A stretch of DNA of 64,000 nucleotides from Daucus carota subsp. sativus (GCF_001625215.2 NC_030387.2:39703606-39767605); one strand, 5' to 3'; positions 35,332-46,984 are shown, counted from the first letter of the stretch. Notes: generated by a model from the sequence alone, not told the origin. Translations and numbers: made by a program.

Positions 35332-36056
35332 TTGTTAGGTAAGATTAGCCTGTTTTTCTTAAATCTTGGCATTAGTTTATTGTTTTTTCGGATCTAAGGA
35401 TTCCAAGCATTTTCCGATTTGACCTACTTTTTCTTATATCTCGATTTCACGGAGCTACGGATTTCTCGTTCTTCCCAGTGATTTTGTACTTGAAAGTGGT
35501 CCGAATTATTTTGTTTATGTGGATTTGTTCCCCGGATTTAAGGATTGTTTTGGTTTAGTCTAGTACTTGTTTACCCATTTGCAAATTTAAGGTCGTTAGT
35601 TTGTCGCGTTTTGTTTGCGTTTGATATAGTTTTTTGTTGTCTCACCGTTTGTGTGAGTTTTGTTATTTTCTCACCATTTGTGTGAGTATGATGATTGATT
35701 TGGTAAAAAAAGTTGTCAGAGGATTGCATTCTCGGTCGATAGCTCAAACTGGTTATGACGGAAGCGAAAGCGGAGGAGTATGTGTAAATATCATCTTCAA
35801 CAAATCACGTGATTTTATCTCCGAGAAGAATGGATTAATCAGTGGTTGATTATGTGTTTTGTTTGTTCGACGCGACTGTTTATGTAGATGCCGTATGGCT
35901 TTTTATTATTGAACTAACTCATTTATCAAAAAAAATTAAGGTTCAAATTTTAAAAACAATATGATTAAATTAATTCTAAATAAATGTAGGTATGTCTAGT
36001 TGTGTAATTTAAATTACAAAATTACAAAATACTTCTTAAATATCTTTTTTTTTTGT

Positions 36057-36748
36057 GAAAATACTTCTTAAATAAAATTACAAAATGCCATTTCTTTAAT
36101 ATCTTTTGAAAAATCATGATTGAACTTTGCAAGTTGCAACCACTTGCAAGTTTGAAAAAGTACTATTAGAATTTTCAGATAAGATGAGTACCTTGCTGTA
36201 TAAATGCCCTATTTTCTATTAAATACCGGCAAGCAAAGTAATTAAGGAAGGATATATTAAAATTTAAAGTTTTTTCAAGTTAAAAACTTTTTTATCAATT
36301 TTGTATTATTTATATGATTTTCTTTTAATTTATGGGACTTTTGAGTTCACAAAGATGTTTTTTATATGCACATATCATTTTAAATTAATATATAACATAT
36401 AATGCAAACAAAATAGAATACATGTTCACTCAGGGATCTCAAAATTCAAGCTGGAAGGCAAAATTTTTTTAGCCCGAGTCAGTGGCAGATCCTGGGTCCG
36501 CCCCTGCGGTGAAGTAGGTGTAAATATCATCTTCAACAAATCACGTGATTTTATCACCGAGAAGAATGGATTAATCAATGATTGTTTCTGTGTTTTGTTT
36601 GTTCGACGCGACTGTTTATATAGATGTCGTATGGCTTTTTATTATTGAAATAACTCATTTATCAAAAAAAAAAAAAATTTAAATTTTAAGAACAATATGA
36701 TTAAATTAGTTCTAAATAAATGTAGGTATGTCTAGTTGTGTAATTTAA
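36057..36748 (+). repeat. Repeat module X, copy 2
   Basis: Second copy of the module described at 34657, inside segmental duplication A. Its right part includes CAAATCACGTGATTTTATCA and ends AGGTATGTCTAGTTGTGTAA. The preceding module Y shares the same 3' end, so X and Y form a head-to-tail pair. Confidence 0.75.
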
Positions 36749-37114
36749 AACAACAAGTTATTAACTTGTATTCTTTTTAAAATATGTAAATTTGAAATAG
36801 CTTAAAAATAACATAAAATTTTGAAATTACATAATTCCTGTAAAATCATTTAAAATATTCTAAATTTAATCAAATAAAAAGTATTATGAGATTAAATTAT
36901 ATATAATTATACAACCATCCACTATATAATTTTTTGCGTAATTTAACTTTAGAATAAATAATAATTTTTAAGAATTACAATATACATTTTATTTGGTGCA
37001 TTGAATTGTTACATGAAATTGTGATGAGGAGATAGCAGAGATACACATTAACAAGGGTTATTAGTTGGCAAAGCACAGGGCAAGTGAGAGTTAAGTTTTG
37101 TTGGTATGTTTGTG

Positions 37115-37165
37115 TTCCCACATCGAGAAAATGAGAGAGTAGGGGATGGAGAGGAGCTATAAGAT
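37115..37165 (+). promoter_or_regulatory. USE and TATA of the U1-like gene, copy A
   Basis: TTCCCACATCG at 37115-37125 and TATAAGAT at 37158-37165, 32 bp apart. The USE differs from consensus at its first base. Confidence 0.75.
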
Positions 37166-37189
37166 GAGAGGAAGATGCAGCGTACAGTA

Positions 37190-37329
37190 TAAGGCACGCA
37201 CTTGGCGTCGATGGCTGATCAATAAGGGCCGAGGCTTCCTTACACTGAGGATGGGTACTCGCCTATGGTCTGCCCGATTGGTAGATATGCCTACGTCATA
37301 ATTTGTGCTAAGTGGAGCCTAGCTCCACG
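37190..37329 (+). ncRNA. U1-derived snRNA-like gene, copy A
   Basis: Promoter spacing puts the start at 37190. The first 17 bases, TAAGGCACGCACTTGGC, replace the U1 5' end at exactly the same length, then GTCGATGGCTGATCAATAAG and a U1-like body follow. The Sm-like site CATAATTTGTG is kept. Stem IV is reduced to a perfect hairpin GTGGAGC-CTA-GCTCCAC. A 3' box, CAATTCTAGTTCAA, lies at 37331-37344. The U1-70K loop (ATCAATAAG) and the U1A loop (CTTACAC) are changed. It is either a decayed U1 or an RNA with another role. Confidence 0.7.
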
Positions 37330-37469
37330 ACAATTCTAGTTCAACTTTATTTAATTTTAACATTTATTAGTTACTTCGCATGCTGGGTTCTGAAGGAGCT
37401 AGGACGATTGCATAATCTGAAACCAGTGCTTTGACATAACTTGGTTATGTTTTTCAACCTAGTTGATTT

Positions 37470-37519
37470 GTCCCACATCGAAAGATAGAAGAATTGTTTG
37501 TTCCAGTTTTGTATAAAAG
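37470..37519 (+). promoter_or_regulatory. USE and TATA of U2 gene A
   Basis: Exact USE GTCCCACATCG at 37470-37480, 31-bp spacer, TATAAAAG at 37512-37519. The RNA starts 32 bp after the TATA start. This is a textbook Pol II plant snRNA promoter. Confidence 0.9.
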
Positions 37520-37543
37520 CTGAGCGGACCTTTGTTGAAAGGC

Positions 37544-37739
37544 ATACCTTTCTCGGCCTTTTGGCTAAGATCAAGTGTAGTATCTGTTCTTATCAGTTTA
37601 ATATCTGATATGTGGACCATTGGTTCACACGATATTAAATTTATTTTTTCAGGGGGAAGTTCCGTCACAGTAGCTTGCTGCTGGGTTCTTCATGTGTCGC
37701 CTTAGCGTTGCACTATTGCTTTGGCCTGGCACACCCCAC
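37544..37739 (+). ncRNA. U2 spliceosomal snRNA, copy A
   Basis: U2 pairs with the intron branch point. The 5' end ATACCTTTCTCGGCCTTTTG, the branch-point recognition stretch GTGTAGTATCTG, stem IIa (TTATCAGTTTAATATCTGAT), the Sm site (ATTTATTTTTTCAGG) and the 3' CTGGCACACCCCACC are all present at the usual length of about 196 nt. Stem IIb reads GTGGACC...GGTTCAC where the plant U2 I remember has GTGGGCC...GGCCCAC: both sides changed together and pairing is kept. Stems III and IV have diverged more. A 3' box (CAAATCTAGTTTAA) follows. It differs from copy B at one base. Confidence 0.93.
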
Positions 37740-37753
37740 CAAATCTAGTTTAA
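37740..37753 (+). terminator. 3' box of U2 gene A
   Basis: CAAATCTAGTTTAA matches the plant snRNA 3'-end signal CA(N)n-AGTNNAA and lies directly after the U2 end. Copy B has CAAATCTAGTTGAA at 46985-46998. Confidence 0.75.
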
Positions 37754-38099
37754 ATTTGTTGTTCTTGGAACATAAAGAATAGAAGCAAAGTGGCCCCGAT
37801 ACATAGGTTATTTGCTAAGAATGAATCAAACCTTGGTCACTGCATATTAATTGACCTTTGAAAATATGTATATACTTTGTGCTAAAGAAAATCTAAAGAC
37901 CTACAACTCTGACATCCTTGATCAACTTACTAGGTCCTCACCCTTAATCAAGTTAAGGTTAGCTTCAACTCAATCTTAATCAAGTTACTACATCCTCACC
38001 TCTTAAAGCAACTGAACCTTGTCAAAGTTTTGTTTCTAGAAAGATTTAAAATCCTAGGAATAGTACATAGCAAAGGGAGTGAAGTATCTTGCTTTCCCT

Positions 38100-38500
38100 A
38101 TTTTCCATAATTCACTTGTATGTTCTTTTTACTTGGCCGATGACACCACGACGACATACTAATTAGCGATTTAGTAGTTCGAGTTTGATCACTTAAAACT
38201 TATGTTATGGAACTTTACAAGCCAAAAAGCCATGTGTTTCATGTTTTACGTAATTCACTTGCATGTTTTTACTTGACTGATGACACCCCAACGACATACT
38301 AATTAGCGATTTCGAGTTTGATCACTTAAGTTATGGAACTTTACATGCCAAAAGGCCATGCCCTTCATGTTTTACGTAATTCACTTGCATGTTTTCACTT
38401 GACCGATGACACCACAACGACATAATAATTAGCCATTTAGTAGTTCGACTTCGAGCACTTAAGTTATGGAACTTTAAAAGGCCGTGCACTTCATATTTGC
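38100..38500. repeat. Tandem repeat family A, three copies
   Basis: Copies of the 126-140-bp unit described at 29905 start near 38131, 38271 and 38397. Internal length differences come from loss of the TAGTAGTTCGAG part in the middle copy. Confidence 0.8.
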
Positions 38501-38905
38501 CGTTAATTGCAGGTGAAAAAATGACTGAACCTTGACAGTGGATGAGTAGTTAGGAATGTTTAGAGGCACTCCACAGAGCTTGAAATACACTGAGAGATCA
38601 AGCTCAATGTAAACCTTGGGAAACTTCAGAATCAAAGCTCAATGTAACAGCATTCATCCAAGGACATAAAAAGAAAACGCGTTCTAGTGTTTGCTACTGA
38701 AGTTCTGCAAACATGGCGCAATGGGGTCTGATATCCACATTTGTACTTGGGTATTATCTATCCGAAGGATACAATTCTGGAGAAATCTCCGAAAAACATA
38801 TTTGAACCCGGGAAGAATGAATAATCACCAGTTAAACACTAAATCAAGTTTAAATTTAAATATGTTTCAATCCTTAACAAAATTGTAAGAAAGATATATA
38901 ATAAT

Positions 38906-39010
38906 GAGCCTACATCGCTTGTGAGAAAAACTTGTCTAAAACTAATCTTTAAAGATCAAAGAAAGTTGAAGTTGAAAAGCATCTTTGCGCTTGGGGCAAT
39001 GACGCAGCTA
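38906..39010 (+). pseudogene. Truncated U4 snRNA gene (promoter plus first 30 nt)
   Basis: The promoter region matches that of the intact U4 gene but the USE reads GCCTACATCG. The RNA starts ATCTTTGCGCTTGGGGCAAT at 38981 and U4 identity stops after GACGCAGCTA (39010). The sequence then continues ATATATCCAAACTTTTATTC, which is the 3' flank of the U1 variant at 28002. The join shares CTAATATATCC-like microhomology. It cannot encode a working U4. Confidence 0.85.
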
Positions 39011-39049
39011 ATATATCCAAACTTTTATTCCTTAATACATTAAAATACA

Positions 39050-41564
39050 CTAGCGTTTTATCCGTGCTACGCACCGAATGGTTATTTTTATAAAATAAAA
39101 ATAAATTCGTATATTTATAAATTCAAGTATATATTGTTTTATCAATTATATAATTTTATTACATAATATAGGTATTTTTTTCAAGAAAATAATATTATTT
39201 CTTAAATACTCTAATCAACACCCTCGTATTATATGAAATGAAATAACCGTATTTTCTTTTCAAACAAATATTATATAAGGATCGACTATCGTTTAGAGAT
39301 CATGGAATGTGATTCCTGCTCCCAGTTTCGGACCCAAAATCTGAATTCTCTCAGATTCATAATGATTTTTGAATTTGCACCGATGTTGATCTAAATTAAT
39401 TTGCTTTTACATTATGAAATATTGAAAACTAATAAGAGAAAAAAAATGTACATATAAAATTATGTTATTGTCAACAATTATGTAATATTTATGTATGAAT
39501 TTTTTCTGCAGTATATATGAGGATTGGGGAGGCCGTTAGAGAATAGGGACGAGAGCGAGGCGAGTAATTTCAGGGTCATAAATTATTTCAATTTCCCGTA
39601 TTAAATAAAGTAATGTCAGATTAAGGTCGATCAGGTCGGGTGGATGCATCCCCTGATATCCGTCATAATTATTATAATATATAATTTAATTAATTTGTAC
39701 GCACAAAATTCATTTATATACGCATGACTATTCTTTGTAGCCATATTTTAGAAATTTTGTATGCACTTAACTTATTTATGAAGTAATATAAATTATTAAA
39801 TTCAATGGAACATGCTGTAAAAGTATAAATTTGAACAAATTTACTTATGTAAATAAGATTTTATAAATTTAAAAAGAAAAAACATATTTTATTTTTATAT
39901 CTATTTTAATCACCGACATAATGAAAATTTTGTCCTATTAATTATAAAGTCACTGTGATATTTCTATATTGATCATTCTGGATGCTAACTTGTGTTTATT
40001 TATATTATTTCTCTCATTATAATTATAAATTTACACTTATTAAAATGATACATGTATGTCACGTGATACATGTTAATATTTTAACCACCGCAACAAAAGG
40101 AAACGATTTTTTTGTCATCAAGTAAATAAAAAGCTCATTCTAATCTGTAGGATGTGGAGACTCGCATAATTAAAAAAAGATTTATCGAATTGATATAAAA
40201 TTAGAAATATTGATTAGTCATACAAAAATTTATGGGTGGACTCGTATAAAATTATATTAATTTTTACAATTATATGTAATATATATGTATATTTTTTTTT
40301 TATAATATATATGAGAATTGGGGAGCTAGTTAGAGAATGGGGACGCGAGCGGGCGAGTAATTTCAAGGTCATGATGTTTTTCAATATCGCTTGTTGAATA
40401 AAGCAATGTTGGGTTATAATCACTTTGAGATTTATGAAAACTGGTCATTCTCAAAGCTAACTTGTGTTTATTTTATATTATTTCTCACATTATAATTATA
40501 TATTTATAGTTATGAAAATGATGTTTATATTAGCTGAGTGTGAATTTAATTTTATAAAATAGAAAATATTTAATTTTATATCATATAATACTCGAAAGAC
40601 CATGCACGTCATGTAATACATGTTAATATTTTAACCACCACAAACGAAGGAAACTATTTTTTTTATCCTATCAAGTAAATAAAAAGCTCATTCTAATATG
40701 TAGGGGGTGGAGACTCGTATAATTTTTTTAAAAAAAGAATTTATCAAATTGATCTAAAAATATACATATTGATTAGTCATATAAAAAATTTCGGGACTCT
40801 ATTTTGTTATAAAACTATCTAAAGTTAACGAATAAATATCATTGGCCTAAATAAGAAATGATATTTGATTGGTAGTAAATTAATTCCTCTTTTTTGATTG
40901 GTTAACATCCTAAAATAATTTATTTTTTCTTAAATTGAATTGAATTAAATTAAATTACTTAAAGTAAATCTCAAATTCTATTATTATCTTAAATGATTTT
41001 TAATTAGATAATGAAAAGGAGTCTAATTAGTTGAGTTATAATCAGATAATAAAAAGGAGTTGATTAATTATATTGTATAATAAAAAATTGTATTGATTAA
41101 CTCATGATTAACTTGTATGTGGTTAATATTTTGGATAAATTTTAATGGAAGAAAAGTCGGATAATGAATATTATTAGTGCTAAAATAATTTTCTTTTCCT
41201 CATTGGTCAACCACATACGGTGGTTTAAGAAAAGTTGAAGAATAAATATGATTGGTCTAAAATTTAGGGATGACTTCTGATTGATCCTAAAATAATTCCT
41301 ATTTTCTGATTGGTTAACTGCATACAGTGGTAGATGAAAAGTTGGATAATGAATTTGATTGGTCCAAAATTTAGGAATGACATCTGATTGGTCCTAAAAC
41401 AATTCTTATTTTCTAATTGGTTAACTGCATACCGCCGTAGAAGGAAAGTTGGAGAACGAATATGATTGGTCTAAAATTTAGGATTGGTGTCTGATTGGTC
41501 CTAAAATAATTCCTCTCTTCTGATTGGTTAACCTCATAGTGTGGTAGACTCAAGTATTATAGGA
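39050..41564 (-). mobile_element. Non-autonomous Helitron, 2515 bp
   Basis: Read on the - strand it begins TCCTATAATACTTGAGTC (41564) and ends with a hairpin (CGGTGC-GTA-GCACGG-like), a short spacer and CTAG (39053-39050). It sits between A and T, as Helitrons do. The U1-variant flank at 28002-28080 offers an empty-site comparison: the two sides (CCTTAATACATTAAA and TTAATACATAAATTTATCAT) are contiguous there. No Rep/helicase frame is present. Inside, a roughly 115-bp unit (TCTGATTGGTCCTAAAATAATTC) repeats in tandem at about 40840-41540, and 39505-40200 is repeated at 40300-40800. Confidence 0.75.
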
Positions 41565-41722
41565 TATGATTAATACATAAATTTATCATAAGTATTTAAA
41601 TTAAATATAAATATGATGAGTAAATTACATGGGTGTAATTAAAATGTAAATTATTACTAGAATCTTGAATATAAAAAGGTTCAAATTTTAACTTCTTCTA
41701 TCAACTTCTGTTAACCCTAATC

Positions 41723-43490
41723 TGTAACACCCCACTTTTACAATAGGGCTAAACAATTTAACAATTCTAAATTCATTCGGAAATATGATAATTTAGCAAA
41801 CCAATTGTCATAATAAAGTCTGAAACTGCATAATAATAAATCCAACAAAGTCTTAGATCAACATGAATATAAGTTCTAAAGTCTTATTAGCCCCTAACAA
41901 AAAAGAAACTAGAGTGGGTGTCACTCATCACTCTCCCCGCTACCCCTGATTACCTGCGGAAAGGAAACAAACGGGAGTGAGCCAATGCCCAGTACGAATA
42001 TAAAATAATGTAGGTGCGAGGAGTATCAATAATCTCGAAACAATAATTTCAATAAGTTGGTACAAATAAGTACTTCAAGCAACAATAATCGAGATAAACA
42101 ATAAGACTCAAAGATGAATAGATGACACAATGTGGGTCTCTTACACAAAACTGTACTTGCTCAACTCCAATCACCGAGCAAATACAGGACAATGATTTTT
42201 TCTTCGGCTATCCACAAGAAGAAACAAAGAATGTATAAAACATTCCACAAAACAATAACGATCATGATCTTCTCACGTCTCATACCCCAGAGACGTGCTC
42301 GTATGCTTAAATCACCGATACGAGTTGGTGTCTAGTTCACCTTTACTACGAACTCCATGTGAACATTGTCCGTGATTTACCCACACGGATCAGTTTAAGA
42401 GCCCAAACAATTACAAAAGTTGCCGACTCAATGAACAAATATATATACAATGATGTGATAATAAAACGAAAGGAAACAATATGAGTTGAGGCAACAATAA
42501 TTCAAATATATAGAGGCCAAGTGAAAAGAGTAGTGTGCAATAACAAACGAGATTTTAAGAATGTCACAATAATAAATATAATAAATATTTATTATTTAAA
42601 TAAAAGGAGAGAAAGAAATAGAATCCGTACCTCGATAATAATAATCAATCCAAAAATTGACTCGTCGCTGCTCCTTATTAATCTAACCAAATTCATTTAA
42701 GTAATTAGCGATATAATATTATCAGTACATCCAGATCATATACAATCACCGGTTAATAGTCACAGAATAGTACATAGCTACCATTATTATTAAATATAAT
42801 CCATGACTGTACTACCCACACTCTGTACCTCGAATATGGCCACTGGCAGGAAGAATACTAAGTTAAATTGAAAACAATACATGCAACTTCTTATAACAAA
42901 TAATTTAGTAAAACTCATATTAGTTTGCAAATAATTATTAGCACATCAGGCTTCTGCATTAACTTTCCTAAACCCATTTGAATACAAAATCTAGAAATCA
43001 CGTCCACGTAAATACCAACAAGTGTTATAGTTTATTATTCCAATAATAAATAAAATACATGATAGTATTGTCGATTCAAAATAATCATGTAGATATTATA
43101 ATACGAAATTTCACAGCTATAATGTCAAAATAATTTTAATTAATATACTGCCTCAACCATAAAATAAATAATATAAAATAATCCATATTTTAATGTCACC
43201 CCTCCCAAGCAAAACAAAACAAATTACACAGAATAATGCAAATCCTTGTTCTAAAATATGAAATAAGCAATGTGAACTTAATTTTATTATATACAAATTC
43301 CAGCCCGCAAGAGAATGCTTCAATCAACCAAAATCAGCATGTCTTACATGCTTGTCGAAAAGAATAGATAATTTGTATAAAAATGTGTTTAATCTATCAC
43401 ATATATTCTATCAAACACAAATTTAAAAATAATTAAAATATAATCTCAATAAAAGAAAAGAATGTAACAATTAAAATCAATTTTATTTTG

Positions 43491-43522
<32 letters not shown>

Positions 43523-44507
43523 ATATAATTAATGAATTATAGAAAATTGGATTTTAAAATCTATGAATTAATTACAAAATTCAAATAAACAGTATGTGCA
43601 ATATGGCATGTGCCATTGTTAAACTGCCCAAAATAGATCATCATATGCAGTAAGCTACATTAACACATAAGAACCAAAACAGTAGCCAATTCTCACCGAC
43701 CAAACATTTAAATCTCAAAATCATAAATCTAGTAATTAACACAGCATTCAACAGCCGCTCACAAATATATGCCCTATACTAAATAACACATTACAATATA
43801 TAAAAAAAATTATATTACCACGTGAATATCATGACTTGACAATAATATTATCAAATCATTACTAATGCATGCATACTAACAAAATCTGGCTAAATAATTA
43901 CAAGCTTATTTAGTGATTAAAATACATATTAAATATACAAGAAATTCCACTTACCTTAATTAAGAGATCCCCCGAAGAATATATAGCAACAAGTACGAAT
44001 AATTATAAACCTGAAAAATGGACGATCATTAATGTAATCCTAATATAATGTAGTGGTGTATTTAAATATAAATATTAAAAATCACACCTCTTTAACAATA
44101 GGCACCCTATACTATAATAGTGCAGAGGCTTCTTCCACTTTTATTAGTCTAAGACTCTATTCTGTATTGTAACTTTAACACAGGTGATGCCCTGCTTGCA
44201 CACGGAAGAATCACACCACGCCTCTGTTGATTAACACCGGTCTTCCTTGTTATCTTACACTATACTAGTTAATATTTATACTGCTATATAGATAAGTACG
44301 GGGTAATTTAGGATTAAAACTAGAGTTGTAAAAATAAATATTACTACTTATCAACTTCCTAAATTTGGGTCAAGCATACTTATCTAAACAAGAGTCATGT
44401 ACTCTATCTAAAACAAATTTGCACTATTATAAAATATTAATTATTATAACAATAAACATAAATCAAGTAAACATAGTTAATAATTACTAAAATATTGGGA
44501 TATTATA
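41723..44507. mobile_element. Probable solo LTR of a gypsy-type element, 2785 bp
   Basis: Starts TGTAACACCCCA and ends TGGGATATTATA, imperfect short inverted ends of the kind seen in plant gypsy LTRs. It is flanked by perfect 5-bp duplications TAATC (41718-41722 and 44508-44512). No gag-pol sequence, primer site or second LTR is seen, so it is best read as a solo LTR or non-coding derivative. It contains an (AT)n run near 43490. It is inserted into the 5' part of module Y. The weathered ends point to moderate age. Confidence 0.6.
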
Positions 44508-46406
44508 TAATCTCTCAGCCGCTCCTCTTTCTTCCTGCTTAGAAGCCCCCGGGGCTTCCACCGCCGGTGGAAAGTCCCAGAACTTTTTATTTGTTTTGTG
44601 TTTTTCTTCTTTCAATAAACTCTTTCTTGTTAGGTAAGATTAGCCTGTTTTTCTTAAATCTTGGCATTAGTTTATTGTTTTTTCGGATCTAAGGATTCCA
44701 AGCATTTTCCGATTTGACCTACTTTTTCTTATATCTCGATTTCACGGAGCTACGGATTTCTCGTTCTTCCCAGTGATTTTGTACTTGAAAGTGGTCCGAA
44801 TTATTTTGTTTATGTGGATTTGTTCCCCGGATTTAAGGATTGTTTTGGTTTAGTCTAGTACTTGTTTACCCATTTGCAAATCTAAGGTCGTTAGTTTGTC
44901 GCGTTTTGTTTGCGTTTGATATAGTTTTTTGTTGTCTCACCGTTTGTGTGAGTTTTGTTATTTTCTCACCATTTGTGTGAGTATGATGATTGATTTGGTA
45001 AAAAAAGTTGTCAGAGGATTGCATTCTCGGTCGATAGCTCAAACTGGTTATGACGGAAGCGAAAGCGGAGGAGTATGTGTAAATATCATCTTCAACAAAT
45101 CACGTGATTTTATCTCCGAGAAGAATGGATTAATCAGTGGTTGATTATGTGTTTTGTTTGTTCGACGCGACTGTTTATGTAGATGCCGTATGGCTTTTTA
45201 TTATTGAACTAACTCATTTATCAAAAAAAATTAAGGTTCAAATTTTAAAAACAATATGATTAAATTAATTCTAAATAAATGTAGGTATGTCTAGTTGTGT
45301 AATTTAAATTACAAAATTACAAAATACTTCTTAAATATCTTTTTTTTTGTGAAAATACTTCTTAAATAAAATTACAAAATGCCATTTCTTTAATATCTTT
45401 TGAAAAATCATGATTGAACTTTGCAAGTTGCAACCACTTGCAAGTTTGAAAAAGTACTATTAGAATTTTCAGATAAGATGAGTGCCTTGCTGTATAAATG
45501 CCCTATTTTCTATTAAATACCGGCAAGCAAAGTAATTAAGGAAGGATATATTAAAATTTAAAGTTTTTTCAAGTTAAAAACTTTTTTATCAATTTTGTAT
45601 TATTTATATGATTTTCTTTTAATTTATGGGACTTTTGAGTTCACAAAGATGTTTTTTATATGCACATATCATTTTAAATTAATATATAACATATAATGCA
45701 AACAAAATAGAATACATGTTCACTCAGGGATCTCAAAATTCAAGCTGGAAGGCAAAATTTTTTTAGCCCGAGTCAGTGGCAGATCCTGGGTCCGCACCTG
45801 CGGTGAAGTAGGTGTAAATATCATCTTCAACAAATCACGTGATTTTATCACCGAGAAGAATGGATTAATCAAGGATTGTTTCTGTGTTTTGTTTGTTCGA
45901 TGCGACTGTTTATATAGATGTCGTATGGCTTTTTATTATTGAAATAACTCATTTATCAAAAAAAAAAAATTTAAATTTTAAGAACAATATGATTAAATTC
46001 GTTCTAAATAAATGTAGGTATGTCTAGTTGTGTAATTTAAAACAACAAGTTATTAACTTGTATTCTTTTTAAAATATGTAAATTTGAAATAGCTTAAAAA
46101 TAACATAAAATTTTGAAATTACATAATTCCTGTAAAATCATTTAAAATATTCTAAATTTAATCAAATAAAAAGTATTATGAGATTAAATTATATATAATT
46201 ATACAACCATCCACTATATAATTTTTTGCGTAATTTAACTTTAGAATAAATAATAATTTTTAAGAATTACAATATACATTTTATTTGGTGCATTGAATTG
46301 TTACATGAAATTGTGATGAGGAGATAGCAGAGATACACATTAACAAGGGTTATTAGTTGGCAAAGCACAGGGCAAGTGAGAGTTAAGTTTTGTTGGTATG
46401 TTTGTG

Positions 46407-46458
46407 TTCCCACATCGAGAAAATGAGAGAGTAGGGGATGGAGAGGAGGCTATAAGAT
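46407..46458 (+). promoter_or_regulatory. USE and TATA of the U1-like gene, copy B
   Basis: TTCCCACATCG at 46407-46417 and TATAAGAT at 46451-46458, 33 bp apart. Confidence 0.75.
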
Positions 46459-46482
46459 GAGAGGAAGATGCAAGGTACAGTG

Positions 46483-46604
46483 CAAGGCACGCACTTGGCG
46501 TCGATGGCTGATCAATAAGGGCGTGGCCTAGGTTTGAGGCTTCCTTGCCCAATTGGTAGATATGCCTACGTCATATTTTGTGCTAAGTGGAGCCTAGCTC
46601 CACC
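46483..46604 (+). ncRNA. U1-derived snRNA-like gene, copy B
   Basis: The predicted first 17 bases are CAAGGCACGCACTTGGC, one base different from the other two copies, then GTCGATGGCTGATCAATAAG and a shortened body of the second (28320) type. Sm-like CATATTTTGTG and the compact hairpin GTGGAGC-CTA-GCTCCAC close the RNA. The 3' box CAATTCTAGTTCAA is at 46606-46619. Confidence 0.65.
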
Positions 46605-46714
46605 ACAATTCTAGTTCAACTTTATTTAATTTTAACATTTATTAGTTACTTCGCATGCTGGGTTCTGAAGGAATGTCCAATTGCTTGAAACTACACATTA
46701 AAGTCTAATGATTT

Positions 46715-46764
46715 GTCCCACATCGAAAGATAGAAGAATTGTTTGTTCCAGTTTTGTATAAAAG
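46715..46764 (+). promoter_or_regulatory. USE and TATA of U2 gene B
   Basis: GTCCCACATCG at 46715-46725, 31-bp spacer, TATAAAAG at 46757-46764, RNA start 32 bp later. The proximal promoter is the same as in copy A, but the sequence upstream of about 46700 differs from the matching place in copy A (37385-37460). Confidence 0.9.
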
Positions 46765-46788
46765 CTGAGCGGACCTTTGTTGAAAGGC

Positions 46789-46984
46789 ATACCTTTCTCG
46801 GCCTTTTGGCTAAGATCAAGTGTAGTATCTGTTCTTATCAGTTTAATATCTGATATGTGGACCATTGGTTCACACGATATTAAATTTATTTTTTCAGGGG
46901 GAAGTTCCGTCACAGTAGCTTGCTGCTGGGTTCTTCACGTGTCGCCTTAGCGTTGCACTATTGCTTTGGCCTGGCACACCCCAC
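46789..46984 (+). ncRNA. U2 spliceosomal snRNA, copy B
   Basis: Identical to U2 copy A over about 196 nt except one base (TTCTTCACGTG here, TTCTTCATGTG in A), in the loosely conserved 3' domain. It has the branch-point recognition GTGTAGTATCTG, the Sm site and the same compensated stem IIb. The promoter and 3' box are intact, so both copies are probably expressed. Confidence 0.93.

Larger units (their letters stand above)
35332..38505 (+). repeat. Segmental duplication, copy A (about 3.2 kb, contains U1-like and U2)
   Basis: From CTTGTTAGGTAAGATTAGCC at 35332 to TTCATATTTGCC at about 38505 the sequence is repeated at 44627-47745. The offset is about 9.30 kb at the left and 9.24 kb at the right, so only small indels separate them. 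It carries module Y (with a spurious 71-codon frame at 35634), module X, the U1-like gene, U2 and tandem family A. Identity by eye is high, with long identical runs, so the duplication is fairly recent. Confidence 0.9.

Noticed and set aside
35634-35849. Identical 71-codon frames at 35634 and 44929
   Set aside because: They are the same only because the block is duplicated. No domain, no codon bias or homologue known to me; the frame crosses repeat sequence.
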